Below, piece after piece: positions 40,517 to 49,178 of a stretch of DNA of 49,287 nt. The stretch's first letter is position 1, and each line of letters starts with the position of its first letter. Below the pieces are notes generated by a model, which was not told the DNA's origin, made no database searches, and saw only the letters and a list, made by a program, of their open reading frames with translations. The position numbers and the translations under genes are program-made. The DNA is from Pyrinomonadaceae bacterium (GTDB lineage Bacteria; Acidobacteriota; Blastocatellia; Pyrinomonadales; Pyrinomonadaceae), in contig JAJTWY010000023.1 in the NCBI GenBank assembly GCA_021463165.1, positions 1 through 49,287 of the forward strand, written 5' to 3'.

Positions 40517-42991
40517 ATGCCACGTGAGATCGAAAAGCACGAGCAGATAATCGATGCATTTCGCAATGTAGATATTGTCTCGGAACTTGTCGAAAAGCTC
40601 CCAAACGGTGAATTTCGGAATGAACTCGACATGGATATCATCCTGTTTGGCCGCAGCTATCGCGGTAAGAAGGTTGGTCCTTATACTCGGCTTCTCGAAT
40701 TCCTGCCCGGCGAGACGATAGTCCAGGAAAACACCTGGGAGAGCAGTCTATTCTACATTCTCGTTCGCGGCCAGCTTGACGCATCTGTGACCGAACCGAA
40801 CGGCACCCGAAAAAAGGTCGGCGAGGTCCCCTCGGGCAATTCCTTTGGCGAAATGGCCCTGCTCTCAGGTACGCCCCGCACTGCATCAGTGTCCGTAGCA
40901 CCGGGCAGTGGATCAGCGTTCGTGCTCGAGTTCACCAGGCCCGCCATCCGGCTGCTGAGGAAATTGCCGAAATTCGGCCGGGCTCTCGATCGGAATTATC
41001 GTAATTACGGACAGACACTGACCTTGAATGATCTCAAGGACTTCTCGGATCTGGATCTTGACCGCGACGTCTTAAGGCGTCTGAACGACTCGGCAAGATT
41101 CGCCGTGTACGAGAAGGACCATGTCCTATTTCGCGAGGGTGATCCTATAAACCGGCTGTTCTTCATAAGAAACGGATGGATACAGAGGGTTGCCGGGGTC
41201 GAATTCAATCCGAAGGCTGCTGATCTGTTGATCGAGAGTGATGAGTCGGTCGGGCTCGATTTTGTCGGTGCCGGCACCTGTCTGGGCCTCGATGCGGTGG
41301 ATCAGCCGGGCGACTGGAAGTATACGGCGACCGTCCGCGGGAGAGCAGAAGTGCTCGAGGTCGCTATTTCACGGCTGCGCGAGGACCGAGAGATGGGCTC
41401 TGTCGTGGTACCTTTTCTCAAAACAAGTACCGCCCCGAGATCGGAGATTCCCGAGCATCCGGACGATACCAGGGTTCTCACGGCGGCAGGCCGCGAGATC
41501 GAGACCGGTGTCGTTGACGGCGTGAACCTCCTCGTAATGGACATGGCGAAGTGCATCCGATGCGGCAACTGTTCGCTTGCCTGCCACAAGGTCCACGGCA
41601 CCTCGCGGCTTGTCAGACGGGGAATACACATTGAACGCCCGGTAAAGGCGCATTCATCAAGGATCCAAAGCGTGCTGGTTCCTACCGTCTGCATGCACTG
41701 TCAGGATCCCGAATGCCTGACGGGGTGCCCAACCGGTGCTATCGCCCGCTTTCCCGATGGCCAGATCGATATCAACCCAACGACGTGTATCGGTTGCGGC
41801 GATTGCGCGACCCAATGCCCGTACGACGCGATATCGATGATCTCAAAGACGCCTGTAACGAACGGCAAGGGGATCATCGGCAAAACATTCTCGCTCTTCT
41901 CGCTTGGAAAACCGCCCCTGCCCACGGCGGTTGATCAATCCGAGGATCTTCTGGCTGCAAAATGCAATTTGTGTAAAGGCACTGCTTTGAACAAACCGGG
42001 CGCGAAGACCGCGGCCTATTCGTGTGAGGAGAGCTGCCCCACGGGAGCCTTGGTTCGCGTCAACCCACGCGAGTATTTCGACGAGGTGAACAGCACGATC
42101 GGCTTTATCCAACGAAGCCGAACGCACGCGATTGGGGTCAATATCCACAAATTCGATCTTCGGGCGATGCTGTGGCACATCCTCGGAATTGTGATCGTCC
42201 TCGCCGGCGGAGGCGCCGCGATATGGGCAACTCAGCGGTTTTCTCAGGACATTGCCCTTTCGCCGGGTTCATGGCTCACGATGCGCTGGCTGACAGGCCT
42301 TGTCGGTCTTGCCGGGATCGTTTGGGTGATGGCCTACCCGGTCCGAAAGCAGATCTACCGTAGGAGGGCCGGCGCACTACGCTATTGGCTCCTGTCGCAT
42401 CTATATCTCGGAGTCCTCGCCGGCGTGGTCCTTCTTGTTCACGGCGGCAGCAGCTCCGGCGGCCTGCTCACCACGGTACTGATGATCACGTTCGACCTGG
42501 TGATCGCGACCGGCATCTTCGGTGCAGCCTGCTATACCATCGTGCCGCGTTTTATGACGAAGATCGAACGCGAACCGCTGCTTCTGGAGGACTTGCAGGC
42601 ACGGCGGACCGAGCTGCGGGCTGAGTTGGTAAGAGCATCTGATTCTACCGCGAACCCTGAGCTCCGTGCTCTTATTCAGAAAAAGGTGCGCCGCCGCTTC
42701 CTCGGCCTTCGCTACCTTCTGCGGCAATATTTTTCGCGCGAGGACTTGCAAACAATGCTTGCCGAGGCACGCTCTGAGTTTCGCGATGCGGCGAAAGGAA
42801 TGTCCCGCTCGGATGACGCACGCCTGATGGAGGCGGTAGAGAATGCGGCCACCCTTCGGCGAGTCGATTCGCTCATGCTGCTGCATAAAATGCTAAAAAT
42901 ATGGCTGGCGCCGCACGTACTTTTCACGTCGATGATGCTCGTTCTGTTGGTCTTGCACATCATTCAGGTCGTCTATTTTAACGTTCGCTGA
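40517..42991 (+). CDS. Membrane protein fusing two cNMP-binding domains with four [4Fe-4S] clusters
   Basis: An 824-residue fusion. CNB domain 1 (about 40-150) has an intact phosphate-binding cassette, FGEMALL at 110-116 and PRTA with Arg121. CNB domain 2 (about 170-300) lacks it. A DmsB/NrfC-like ferredoxin part follows from Cys346: CIRCGNCSLAC, CMHCQDPECLTGC, CIGCGDCATQC, and CNLCKG with CEESC, 16 cysteines for four clusters. From about 551 there are several membrane helices (MLWHILGIVIVLAGG onward), a charged coiled segment and a final helix. It probably passes electrons at the cytoplasmic face under control of a cyclic nucleotide; this is inferred. Confidence 0.85.
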   Translation: MPREIEKHEQIIDAFRNVDIVSELVEKLPNGEFRNELDMDIILFGRSYRGKKVGPYTRLLEFLPGETIVQENTWESSLFYILVRGQLDASVTEPNGTRKKVGEVPSGNSFGEMALLSGTPRTASVSVAPGSGSAFVLEFTRPAIRLLRKLPKFGRALDRNYRNYGQTLTLNDLKDFSDLDLDRDVLRRLNDSARFAVYEKDHVLFREGDPINRLFFIRNGWIQRVAGVEFNPKAADLLIESDESVGLDFVGAGTCLGLDAVDQPGDWKYTATVRGRAEVLEVAISRLREDREMGSVVVPFLKTSTAPRSEIPEHPDDTRVLTAAGREIETGVVDGVNLLVMDMAKCIRCGNCSLACHKVHGTSRLVRRGIHIERPVKAHSSRIQSVLVPTVCMHCQDPECLTGCPTGAIARFPDGQIDINPTTCIGCGDCATQCPYDAISMISKTPVTNGKGIIGKTFSLFSLGKPPLPTAVDQSEDLLAAKCNLCKGTALNKPGAKTAAYSCEESCPTGALVRVNPREYFDEVNSTIGFIQRSRTHAIGVNIHKFDLRAMLWHILGIVIVLAGGGAAIWATQRFSQDIALSPGSWLTMRWLTGLVGLAGIVWVMAYPVRKQIYRRRAGALRYWLLSHLYLGVLAGVVLLVHGGSSSGGLLTTVLMITFDLVIATGIFGAACYTIVPRFMTKIEREPLLLEDLQARRTELRAELVRASDSTANPELRALIQKKVRRRFLGLRYLLRQYFSREDLQTMLAEARSEFRDAAKGMSRSDDARLMEAVENAATLRRVDSLMLLHKMLKIWLAPHVLFTSMMLVLLVLHIIQVVYFNVR

Positions 42992-42994
42992 TCT

Positions 42995-44422
42995 ATGGCC
43001 TCGGTTACCGGAAATTTTACGATCTCATTCGCCGATATCGATCGCGACACGATCAACATTGCCAAGGACGGCATTTTCATCGGCCGCTTGGATACGTGCG
43101 AGATCGTGCTCGACCACAAGTCCGTATCGCGCATCCACGCCGCTATCAATTTTCGCGACGGCAAGTACTTTCTTGTCAACCTATCGTCATCGAACGTCCT
43201 GACGCTCAACGGACGTCTCCTGGGCCCGCAGAAAGATGACGTTCTCGCGGACGGCGATACGATCCAGATCGGCCCATTCACGATCTCTGTCGGCCCGCTC
43301 GATAAGAACCTGAACCTGATCGTCGAATCGCAGTTTTCGGAGCGTCTGCCGCGAAAGACGGGCGATCTCGCTCCGAAAGAACCTCAAGCGCCGGCACCAC
43401 CACCCGCGTCCGAGGGTGTTCTTAAGGTTTTTTGGGAGAAACGGACTCGGGCCAAGGAAGACTGGGGCACCCGCCTGCGCCCGACTGAAAAACCCAAGCC
43501 GGGCAAGGCTATGTTCAACTGGCGGCCCACGAGCGATCTGCGTCGTCCTTGGCGGATAGGCCTCTTCGTTTGGGCGTTGCTCATCCTCGGTGCGGCGGGC
43601 GTGTTCGCATATTTCCGCTACCCGCAGACATACGCTCCGAAGCCGCTGTCGAACCCGCACGTTACGACGGAAAATTCTCGCGGTGTCGCCGTCAGAGCCA
43701 ACAGCGGTTCATGCACGACCTGCCACACGCCCGACCAGCCGGTTGAGAATTCGTGTATCAGTTGTCATCAGGCAAGTGAATTCCATTCGTCGAACACCAA
43801 GGCTCATGAGGACGCCGGCATTACCTGCACCGTTTGCCATAAGGAACATCAAGGGGCGGATTTTGACATAAAGAAGACAGCGATCCAAAGCTGTGCCGAG
43901 TGTCACAACGACAGCAACAAAACGATATACAACGGAAAGCCGGTTCATACCGCTCACGGCGGTACGTACGGTTATCCCATCGTTGATGGTGCATGGAAAT
44001 GGAAGGGAGTGTACCGCGAGATTGCCGACGCCATCCCCGAGATCAATCGCTCAATAACCGGCGACAAGGATGAGAACGCACGACTGAACAGGCATTTTCA
44101 TACGGTGCACACCGGACGGCTGACGGTCCCGGCGGGCCTTAAGGGTGATTCTCGTGGGCTGGTTTCCTGCAGAACTTGTCACACGAATTTTTCGCCGATC
44201 GATAGGGAAACGCCAAAGGCCACGTGCGCGGCATGTCATACGACATCGCCGGAAGCGGCAAACCGCGACCAACGCTTTGGCACCTCGACCGCAAACTGCA
44301 TCTCATGCCACGTACAGCATCCTTACAGCACCGGCCGCTGGAGCGAATTTCTGACTGAGGATGCCATTAACCGGCGAAAGGCTGCTGTTATCAAGAAACT
44401 CACAAAACCGGCTGACGAATGA
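42995..44422 (+). CDS. FHA domain - membrane helix - heptahaem cytochrome fusion
   Basis: A 475-residue protein. Residues 5-105 are a forkhead-associated domain with the phosphothreonine-binding residues in place: Gly30-Arg31, Ser45-Arg46-x-His48 and a later SSSNVLTLNG. A Pro-rich linker leads to one membrane helix (about 188-207, LFVWALLILGAAGVFAYF). Seven CXXCH sites follow from Cys240: CTTCH, CISCH, CTVCH, CAECH, CRTCH, CAACH and CISCH. This predicts FHA in the cytoplasm and haems in the periplasm. It starts three bases after the CNB-FeS gene and overlaps the next by ATGA. Confidence 0.9.
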   Translation: MASVTGNFTISFADIDRDTINIAKDGIFIGRLDTCEIVLDHKSVSRIHAAINFRDGKYFLVNLSSSNVLTLNGRLLGPQKDDVLADGDTIQIGPFTISVGPLDKNLNLIVESQFSERLPRKTGDLAPKEPQAPAPPPASEGVLKVFWEKRTRAKEDWGTRLRPTEKPKPGKAMFNWRPTSDLRRPWRIGLFVWALLILGAAGVFAYFRYPQTYAPKPLSNPHVTTENSRGVAVRANSGSCTTCHTPDQPVENSCISCHQASEFHSSNTKAHEDAGITCTVCHKEHQGADFDIKKTAIQSCAECHNDSNKTIYNGKPVHTAHGGTYGYPIVDGAWKWKGVYREIADAIPEINRSITGDKDENARLNRHFHTVHTGRLTVPAGLKGDSRGLVSCRTCHTNFSPIDRETPKATCAACHTTSPEAANRDQRFGTSTANCISCHVQHPYSTGRWSEFLTEDAINRRKAAVIKKLTKPADE

Positions 44423-46314
44423 GGATATTCCACATCATTTCCTGCTTGACCGTGATAGGCCTCCTCATCTGGCTGAATCAGATGGTGTTGCCTGAGAACT
44501 CACCCCGATACGGGGGCCTGACGTGGGTAGGCTGGTCCAGTCTCTTATTGGTGGGCGTTGCTTCAGGTTTGTTCGTTATCATTACTGATTCGGCACGGGC
44601 CTTTGGGTTCTTCCGTTCGAGGGATCAGAAGGCGACGCCGCCGACGCAGATCCGCACGCTTGACCGCGGCGAACTGAATGAACTCGGGCTGGACAAGTAT
44701 CGAGGCCCAGCGTATCCCCATCCGGTTATCTTCCCAGAGCGTTGCATCGGCTGCCAAGCCTGCGTAGATGCATGTCCGCACGACGTACTTGCCATCGTTG
44801 ACGGAACAGCGGCCGCGGTCGCCCCCGACCTTTGTATGGAAGATACGGCTTGCCAGGCGGAATGCCCCGTTAATCCGAAGGCATGTATCGTCATCAATAC
44901 TGCGAAAGAGGTCCGGTCGATGCCGACGCCGACGCGTGACGGAGCGACATATCAGACGAATGTGCCCGGCTGCTTTATCATCGGCGACGTTTCCGGCGTT
45001 CCTTTGATCAAGAATGCCGTAAAAGAAGGTGCTGAAGTGATCTCGTTCATTAGGAACGAGCTCGCGTCAGCCCCACCTGAACCAAAAGCCGAACTGGACG
45101 TCGCGATCATCGGGATCGGTCCGGGCGGAGCGTCAGCGGCGGCAACCGCCAAGGAAGCCGGCTTGCGGTATGTTGGGATCGAACAGACCAAGGTCCTATC
45201 GACCATCGATCTATATCCAAAGGGCAAGTACATCTTCTTCAAACCCGACACAAAGGATTGGTTCGGCGGCATCCCCGTGACCGGCCTCGGCCTGGCGAAG
45301 GCCAAGTACGGCAGCGAAACGACCGACGACACACAGGCTGTTTTTGACGCTATCGGCCCCGACGCAAAGGCATTCGTCTCCGAGCAGATATCGCTCATTG
45401 GCCGTGAATTGATCGGACAGATCCCGAAAGCCTTTCAGCAAAAGCTGTCACCGCTCCTTGCAGAAAAGCTTGAGAAGGAGCTGAAACGCCGGATCGTCCT
45501 GCAACTCCGCACGAAAGGCCAGGCCGATTGGCAAAACCTGTATCGCACTCATTTTGCACCACATAGCAGGGAGATGGCGGCGGCCTTCAGCTCTGAGATC
45601 GTCGACCAGCTTCGGACGAAGATCCCCGGCGACCAGCGAGAGAACATCCTCGACATCTGGCTCGGCAGCCTCGCTGAGCGGGGTGTTGTGATCAATGAGG
45701 AGGAGAGCTGCAAATCGGTTGTCCGGGCCGAGGACGGCGACTATTTCATCGTCAATACTGAATACGGCTCGGATAAAACACCGCGAACCTATCGCGCTCG
45801 CCGAGTGATCATAGCGATCGGGCTCCGCGGTGCCCCGAACAAGCTGCGCCTGCCAAACGAAGATATACGCGTTGTGATCGACGGCCGCGAGCAGCAAAAG
45901 GTTATCTACGGGCTTTCAAACCCTATGGACTTTCGGGGCAAGCACATTGTCGTTGTTGGCGGCGGCAACGTCGCGGTAGAGGCCGCTGTGGACCTCGTCG
46001 CCGTTCGGGACGGAGCTTCGATCTCACCGCGTCGACCCGAGGACATGAACAAAGTCACGGTCCTGGTTCGCGATTTTCTGGCGCCGACGGTAAAGTTCGG
46101 CAATAAATACCAGCTTTACAGCTGTGCTGAGGACGGCCTGCTTGATCTCCGATTCGGCGTTGGAATAAAGGAGATGCGTCAGAACGAGGTCGTGATCGAG
46201 AATGTAAAGACGAAACAGGAAGTGATGACCATTAAGAACGACTTTATCTTCGCATTGATCGGCGGCGAGCGGCCGAATAGATTTTTGGAATCGATAGGCA
46301 TTACTATTAAATGA
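44419..46314 (+). CDS. Membrane-anchored ferredoxin / FAD-NAD(P) oxidoreductase
   Basis: A 631-residue protein. Two N-terminal membrane helices (about 3-25 and 36-57) are followed by a ferredoxin domain from Cys109 (CIGCQACVDACP, then CMEDTACQAECP) for about two [4Fe-4S] clusters. A thioredoxin-reductase-like flavoprotein follows, with a first dinucleotide motif at about 231-238 (IGIGPGG) and a second at about 510-520 (VVVGGGNVAVEAA). A helical insert of about 110 residues (roughly 320-435) splits the flavin domain. No CxxC active site of true thioredoxin reductases was seen. It probably exchanges electrons between NAD(P)H and the FeS chain. Confidence 0.85.
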   Translation: MRIFHIISCLTVIGLLIWLNQMVLPENSPRYGGLTWVGWSSLLLVGVASGLFVIITDSARAFGFFRSRDQKATPPTQIRTLDRGELNELGLDKYRGPAYPHPVIFPERCIGCQACVDACPHDVLAIVDGTAAAVAPDLCMEDTACQAECPVNPKACIVINTAKEVRSMPTPTRDGATYQTNVPGCFIIGDVSGVPLIKNAVKEGAEVISFIRNELASAPPEPKAELDVAIIGIGPGGASAAATAKEAGLRYVGIEQTKVLSTIDLYPKGKYIFFKPDTKDWFGGIPVTGLGLAKAKYGSETTDDTQAVFDAIGPDAKAFVSEQISLIGRELIGQIPKAFQQKLSPLLAEKLEKELKRRIVLQLRTKGQADWQNLYRTHFAPHSREMAAAFSSEIVDQLRTKIPGDQRENILDIWLGSLAERGVVINEEESCKSVVRAEDGDYFIVNTEYGSDKTPRTYRARRVIIAIGLRGAPNKLRLPNEDIRVVIDGREQQKVIYGLSNPMDFRGKHIVVVGGGNVAVEAAVDLVAVRDGASISPRRPEDMNKVTVLVRDFLAPTVKFGNKYQLYSCAEDGLLDLRFGVGIKEMRQNEVVIENVKTKQEVMTIKNDFIFALIGGERPNRFLESIGITIK

Positions 46315-47018
46315 CGATGCGAAAAGAGAATCTGATGTTCGGCATTTTTGGGCTTGTACTGGGACTCGTTGTTGGATTTGTTTTTGCAAACAGCATTAAC
46401 AAAACCGGTGCCGGGCCGGCCGCCCCCATGACCTCGGCGGCTAACTCCTCAAATCCGGCCATTCCGCCTGATCATCCACCGATCGGCGGCCCCTCGGGCG
46501 ACAGCACTCAGACCGCTCCGGTCGCCCAGGTGATGGAATCCATCGAAAAAGCAAAACAGCAGCCCCAGAATTACGAGGCCCAGATGACCGCCGCTGATCT
46601 CTATTACCAGATCCAGCGGTTCGAGGACGCCGCGAAATATTACGAAGTCGCCAGCAAACTGAAGCCCGCCGAACCAGAGCCAATGATAAAAGCCGGGAAC
46701 GCGCACTTCGATGCCGAGAAGTATGAACTCGCGGAAAAGTGGTATCTGCAGGCACTCGAGAAAGAGCCTAAGAACATCAACGTCCGCACTGACCTCGGCC
46801 TGACCTTCTTCCTCAGAACTCCACGGGATGTCGATCGCGCGATCAAAGAGTACAAAGCTGCCCTCGCTATCTCACCCGACAGCGAGATCACTCTGCAAAA
46901 CCTCGTCCTCGCCTACAGCGAATCCGGCGACCGCCAAAACCTCACCTCGACACTCGAAAAACTGAAAAAGATCAACCCGCAGAATCCCGCAGTAAAACGA
47001 CTCGAAGGCACCCCTTAG
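46311..47018 (+). CDS. Membrane-anchored TPR protein
   Basis: A 235-residue protein with one N-terminal helix (FGIFGLVLGLVVGFVFANS), a Pro/Ser-rich spacer, and TPR repeats from about 85 to the end (YYQIQRFEDAAKYYEVASKL, FDAEKYELAEKWYLQALEKE, DVDRAIKEYKAALAISPDS). It resembles the TPR part of CcmH/NrfG-type cytochrome maturation factors, so it may help haem ligation or complex assembly. The start overlaps the previous stop (ATGA), making it the last gene of the operon. Confidence 0.82.
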   Translation: MTMRKENLMFGIFGLVLGLVVGFVFANSINKTGAGPAAPMTSAANSSNPAIPPDHPPIGGPSGDSTQTAPVAQVMESIEKAKQQPQNYEAQMTAADLYYQIQRFEDAAKYYEVASKLKPAEPEPMIKAGNAHFDAEKYELAEKWYLQALEKEPKNINVRTDLGLTFFLRTPRDVDRAIKEYKAALAISPDSEITLQNLVLAYSESGDRQNLTSTLEKLKKINPQNPAVKRLEGTP

Positions 47019-47053
47019 TTCACTTTATTCAGGGAGGGCTTTGCCGACCTTTG

Positions 47054-47590
47054 ATGTCTGATCCGGCAAAACTAAAGATCTGGACCATCGGGCACTCGAC
47101 GCTGACGATCGAGAAATTCATCGACCTTCTCCTACTGAATAATATTGAACTTGTCGCCGACGTACGCAGCTATCCGGGATCCCGCAAATTTCCGCATTTT
47201 AATTCTGAGCCCCTGTCCGAATCACTTTCCGAGAACGGGATAGATTATCAGCTACTAAGAAAACTTGGCGGACGTCGCAAATCAAGACCGGATTCACCCA
47301 ATACGATCTGGCGAAACGAGGCCTTTCGCGGATACGCGGACTATATGGAAACTGCCGACTTCCGCGAGGGCATGGAAACGCTGTTGGGTTTGGCACGCCT
47401 GAAGCGGACGACCATTATGTGCGCCGAAGCGGTTTGGTGGCGGTGTCACCGCTCGATGATCTCGGATCACCTTAAGGCTGCGGGCGTCATCGTCGAACAC
47501 ATTATGGACGAACGACAAAACGTGATCCATCCATTCACACAGGCGGCTCGCCTCAAGGACGGAAAACTGGTTTACGGAACAGGCGAGTGA
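47054..47590 (+). CDS. DUF488 family protein
   Basis: A 178-residue soluble protein with the DUF488 signature: WTIGHSTLTIEKFIDLL near the start, VADVRSYPGSRKFPHF, then YQLLRKLGGRR and a late CAEAVWWRCHRSMISDHL. The family is widespread and its biochemical function is not established; the conserved Cys/Arg loop suggests a nucleotide or sulphur-related activity. The ATG at 47054 follows a one-codon-upstream TTG. The gene is monocistronic and convergent with the GH5 gene. Confidence 0.85.
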   Translation: MSDPAKLKIWTIGHSTLTIEKFIDLLLLNNIELVADVRSYPGSRKFPHFNSEPLSESLSENGIDYQLLRKLGGRRKSRPDSPNTIWRNEAFRGYADYMETADFREGMETLLGLARLKRTTIMCAEAVWWRCHRSMISDHLKAAGVIVEHIMDERQNVIHPFTQAARLKDGKLVYGTGE

Positions 47591-47720
47591 ACAAAACGGA
47601 GCTATCCTTGCGATACTCTTACCCCCTGGAAAGGCTGGATCAGGGAATCGCAACCGCCCCGTGATATGCCGCTATCTCCAAAAGTTCGACGGGAAGCTGA
47701 TCAGCGGTCATGGCCAAAGT

Positions 47721-48998
47721 TTACCTCGCCGTCCTACCGGCCGCCCGGATGACCTTCCAGGTTGAGGCGTCGGAATCGAAGACGGTGTAGAGGCCTTGTT
47801 CTTCCATTGGCGGGTCGCCCATGTACTCATCGCCGGATTTCCAGAATAGTTGGCCGGTGCGTGGGCGGGCCTTTCCGCCGAAGGCCCAGAAATTGGCTCC
47901 AGCGATGCCATCGCGACCAATGTATGAAAAGACAGTGCGAAAATAATCGTCCCTCAGCGTGGTCGGAGCGGTTGGCGAGAATGATTGGCCATCGCGAGGG
48001 AGGCCGAATTCCTCGATGACCAGCGGTTTATTCAAACGGCGCGCAACAGCCAGGTTTTCGGCGATGTACTTCTCCGTCGTGGCTTTCGCCTTCGAAAATT
48101 CCTCAGCCAGCTTCTTATCCGCGAACCAGGCCCAGTTCTTCGGCCAGATATGTATCGTCAAGTAATCGATCTCGGGAAAAGCGTGTGCTTCCTCAAAAAG
48201 CTCGATGCTTTGGGTGCCGATCCAGCCTTCGTGGCCGGTCGTTACCATGTGGTTTCGGTCGAGCGACTTTATTAATTTTGCGGTCCTCGATATCCACTGT
48301 TTATAACGCTCGTCTGCAGCCGGCCGCATCGGACGGGGCTCGTTTGCGAGTTCCCATGCCATTATGGTCGGGTCGTCAACGTATTTCCTTCCATTGATCC
48401 CATTCGTCCGGTTGACGACGAGGCGGACCTGTTCCTCGTAGCCTTTCATGCACGGCTCACATGAATAAAACTGCGAAACAATGTCGCGCAGTTGGTCCCA
48501 ATCCGGCTTCTTCTCCCGCCAGTCGTCAGAAATAACCTTGTTCCATATCAGGTACTGCTGAAAGCCGCCGCTCCACTCCCAGTTGTTGCTGAAAAAGATA
48601 ACGGCCGTCATCTTGCGTCGCGACATCTCGTCGAGAATAATATCGAGACCTTTCAAGACCGACTCGTCAAACCGACCGTTCTCTGGCTGCAGCGACGGGC
48701 CGACACGCACGATACCGTTGAGCAGCCCGCTTCCCTCGGCACCGGCCATTAGGCGTAAATTCGTGATCCCATTGGCTTTAAGAAAGTCAAGCTCCGACCT
48801 CAAACGGCCGATTCCGCGTCTTCGATCCTTCTCGAGCCCGAGCAGGCTGCCGTACCAATAATTCGTACCAACGAAAGTATAGGGCTTTCGATCGCGCATC
48901 ATCGTGCCCCCTTCGACCCTTACAAAACGCGTCGACTGTGCTGATGACGAAATGACCAGGAATACGACCGCAAGGAAAATGAACGTGGAAACCTTCAT
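47721..48998 (-). CDS. Secreted GH5-family endo-beta-mannanase-like enzyme
   Basis: A 425-residue secreted TIM-barrel hydrolase. The acid/base is Glu220 in WELANEPR and the nucleophile Glu330 in VIEEFGLP; the spacing and the wide substrate-loop region with CEPCMKGYEEQV fit GH5 subfamily 7 mannanases, with the signal peptide ending near SSAQS. It probably cleaves beta-1,4-mannan. It is not part of the pectin locus, being separated by the cytochrome cluster. An upstream leftward gene ends about 180 bases before its start. Confidence 0.85.
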   Translation of the reverse strand: MKVSTFIFLAVVFLVISSSAQSTRFVRVEGGTMMRDRKPYTFVGTNYWYGSLLGLEKDRRRGIGRLRSELDFLKANGITNLRLMAGAEGSGLLNGIVRVGPSLQPENGRFDESVLKGLDIILDEMSRRKMTAVIFFSNNWEWSGGFQQYLIWNKVISDDWREKKPDWDQLRDIVSQFYSCEPCMKGYEEQVRLVVNRTNGINGRKYVDDPTIMAWELANEPRPMRPAADERYKQWISRTAKLIKSLDRNHMVTTGHEGWIGTQSIELFEEAHAFPEIDYLTIHIWPKNWAWFADKKLAEEFSKAKATTEKYIAENLAVARRLNKPLVIEEFGLPRDGQSFSPTAPTTLRDDYFRTVFSYIGRDGIAGANFWAFGGKARPRTGQLFWKSGDEYMGDPPMEEQGLYTVFDSDASTWKVIRAAGRTAR

Positions 48999-49178
48999 TT
49001 CTGAATCATACTAGATATCAGTCCCACCATCGCTCTTACGGATCGCCTTTTGCAGCAACGCACCATTGAATTCAAACTCGTCGATCATACCGCAAGTCCC
49101 AGAAATCTTTCATCCGTCCATTAGCCGGACCAAATCGAACGAGATCCAAGAATCGATCCAAACTTGATAGGCCTACTG

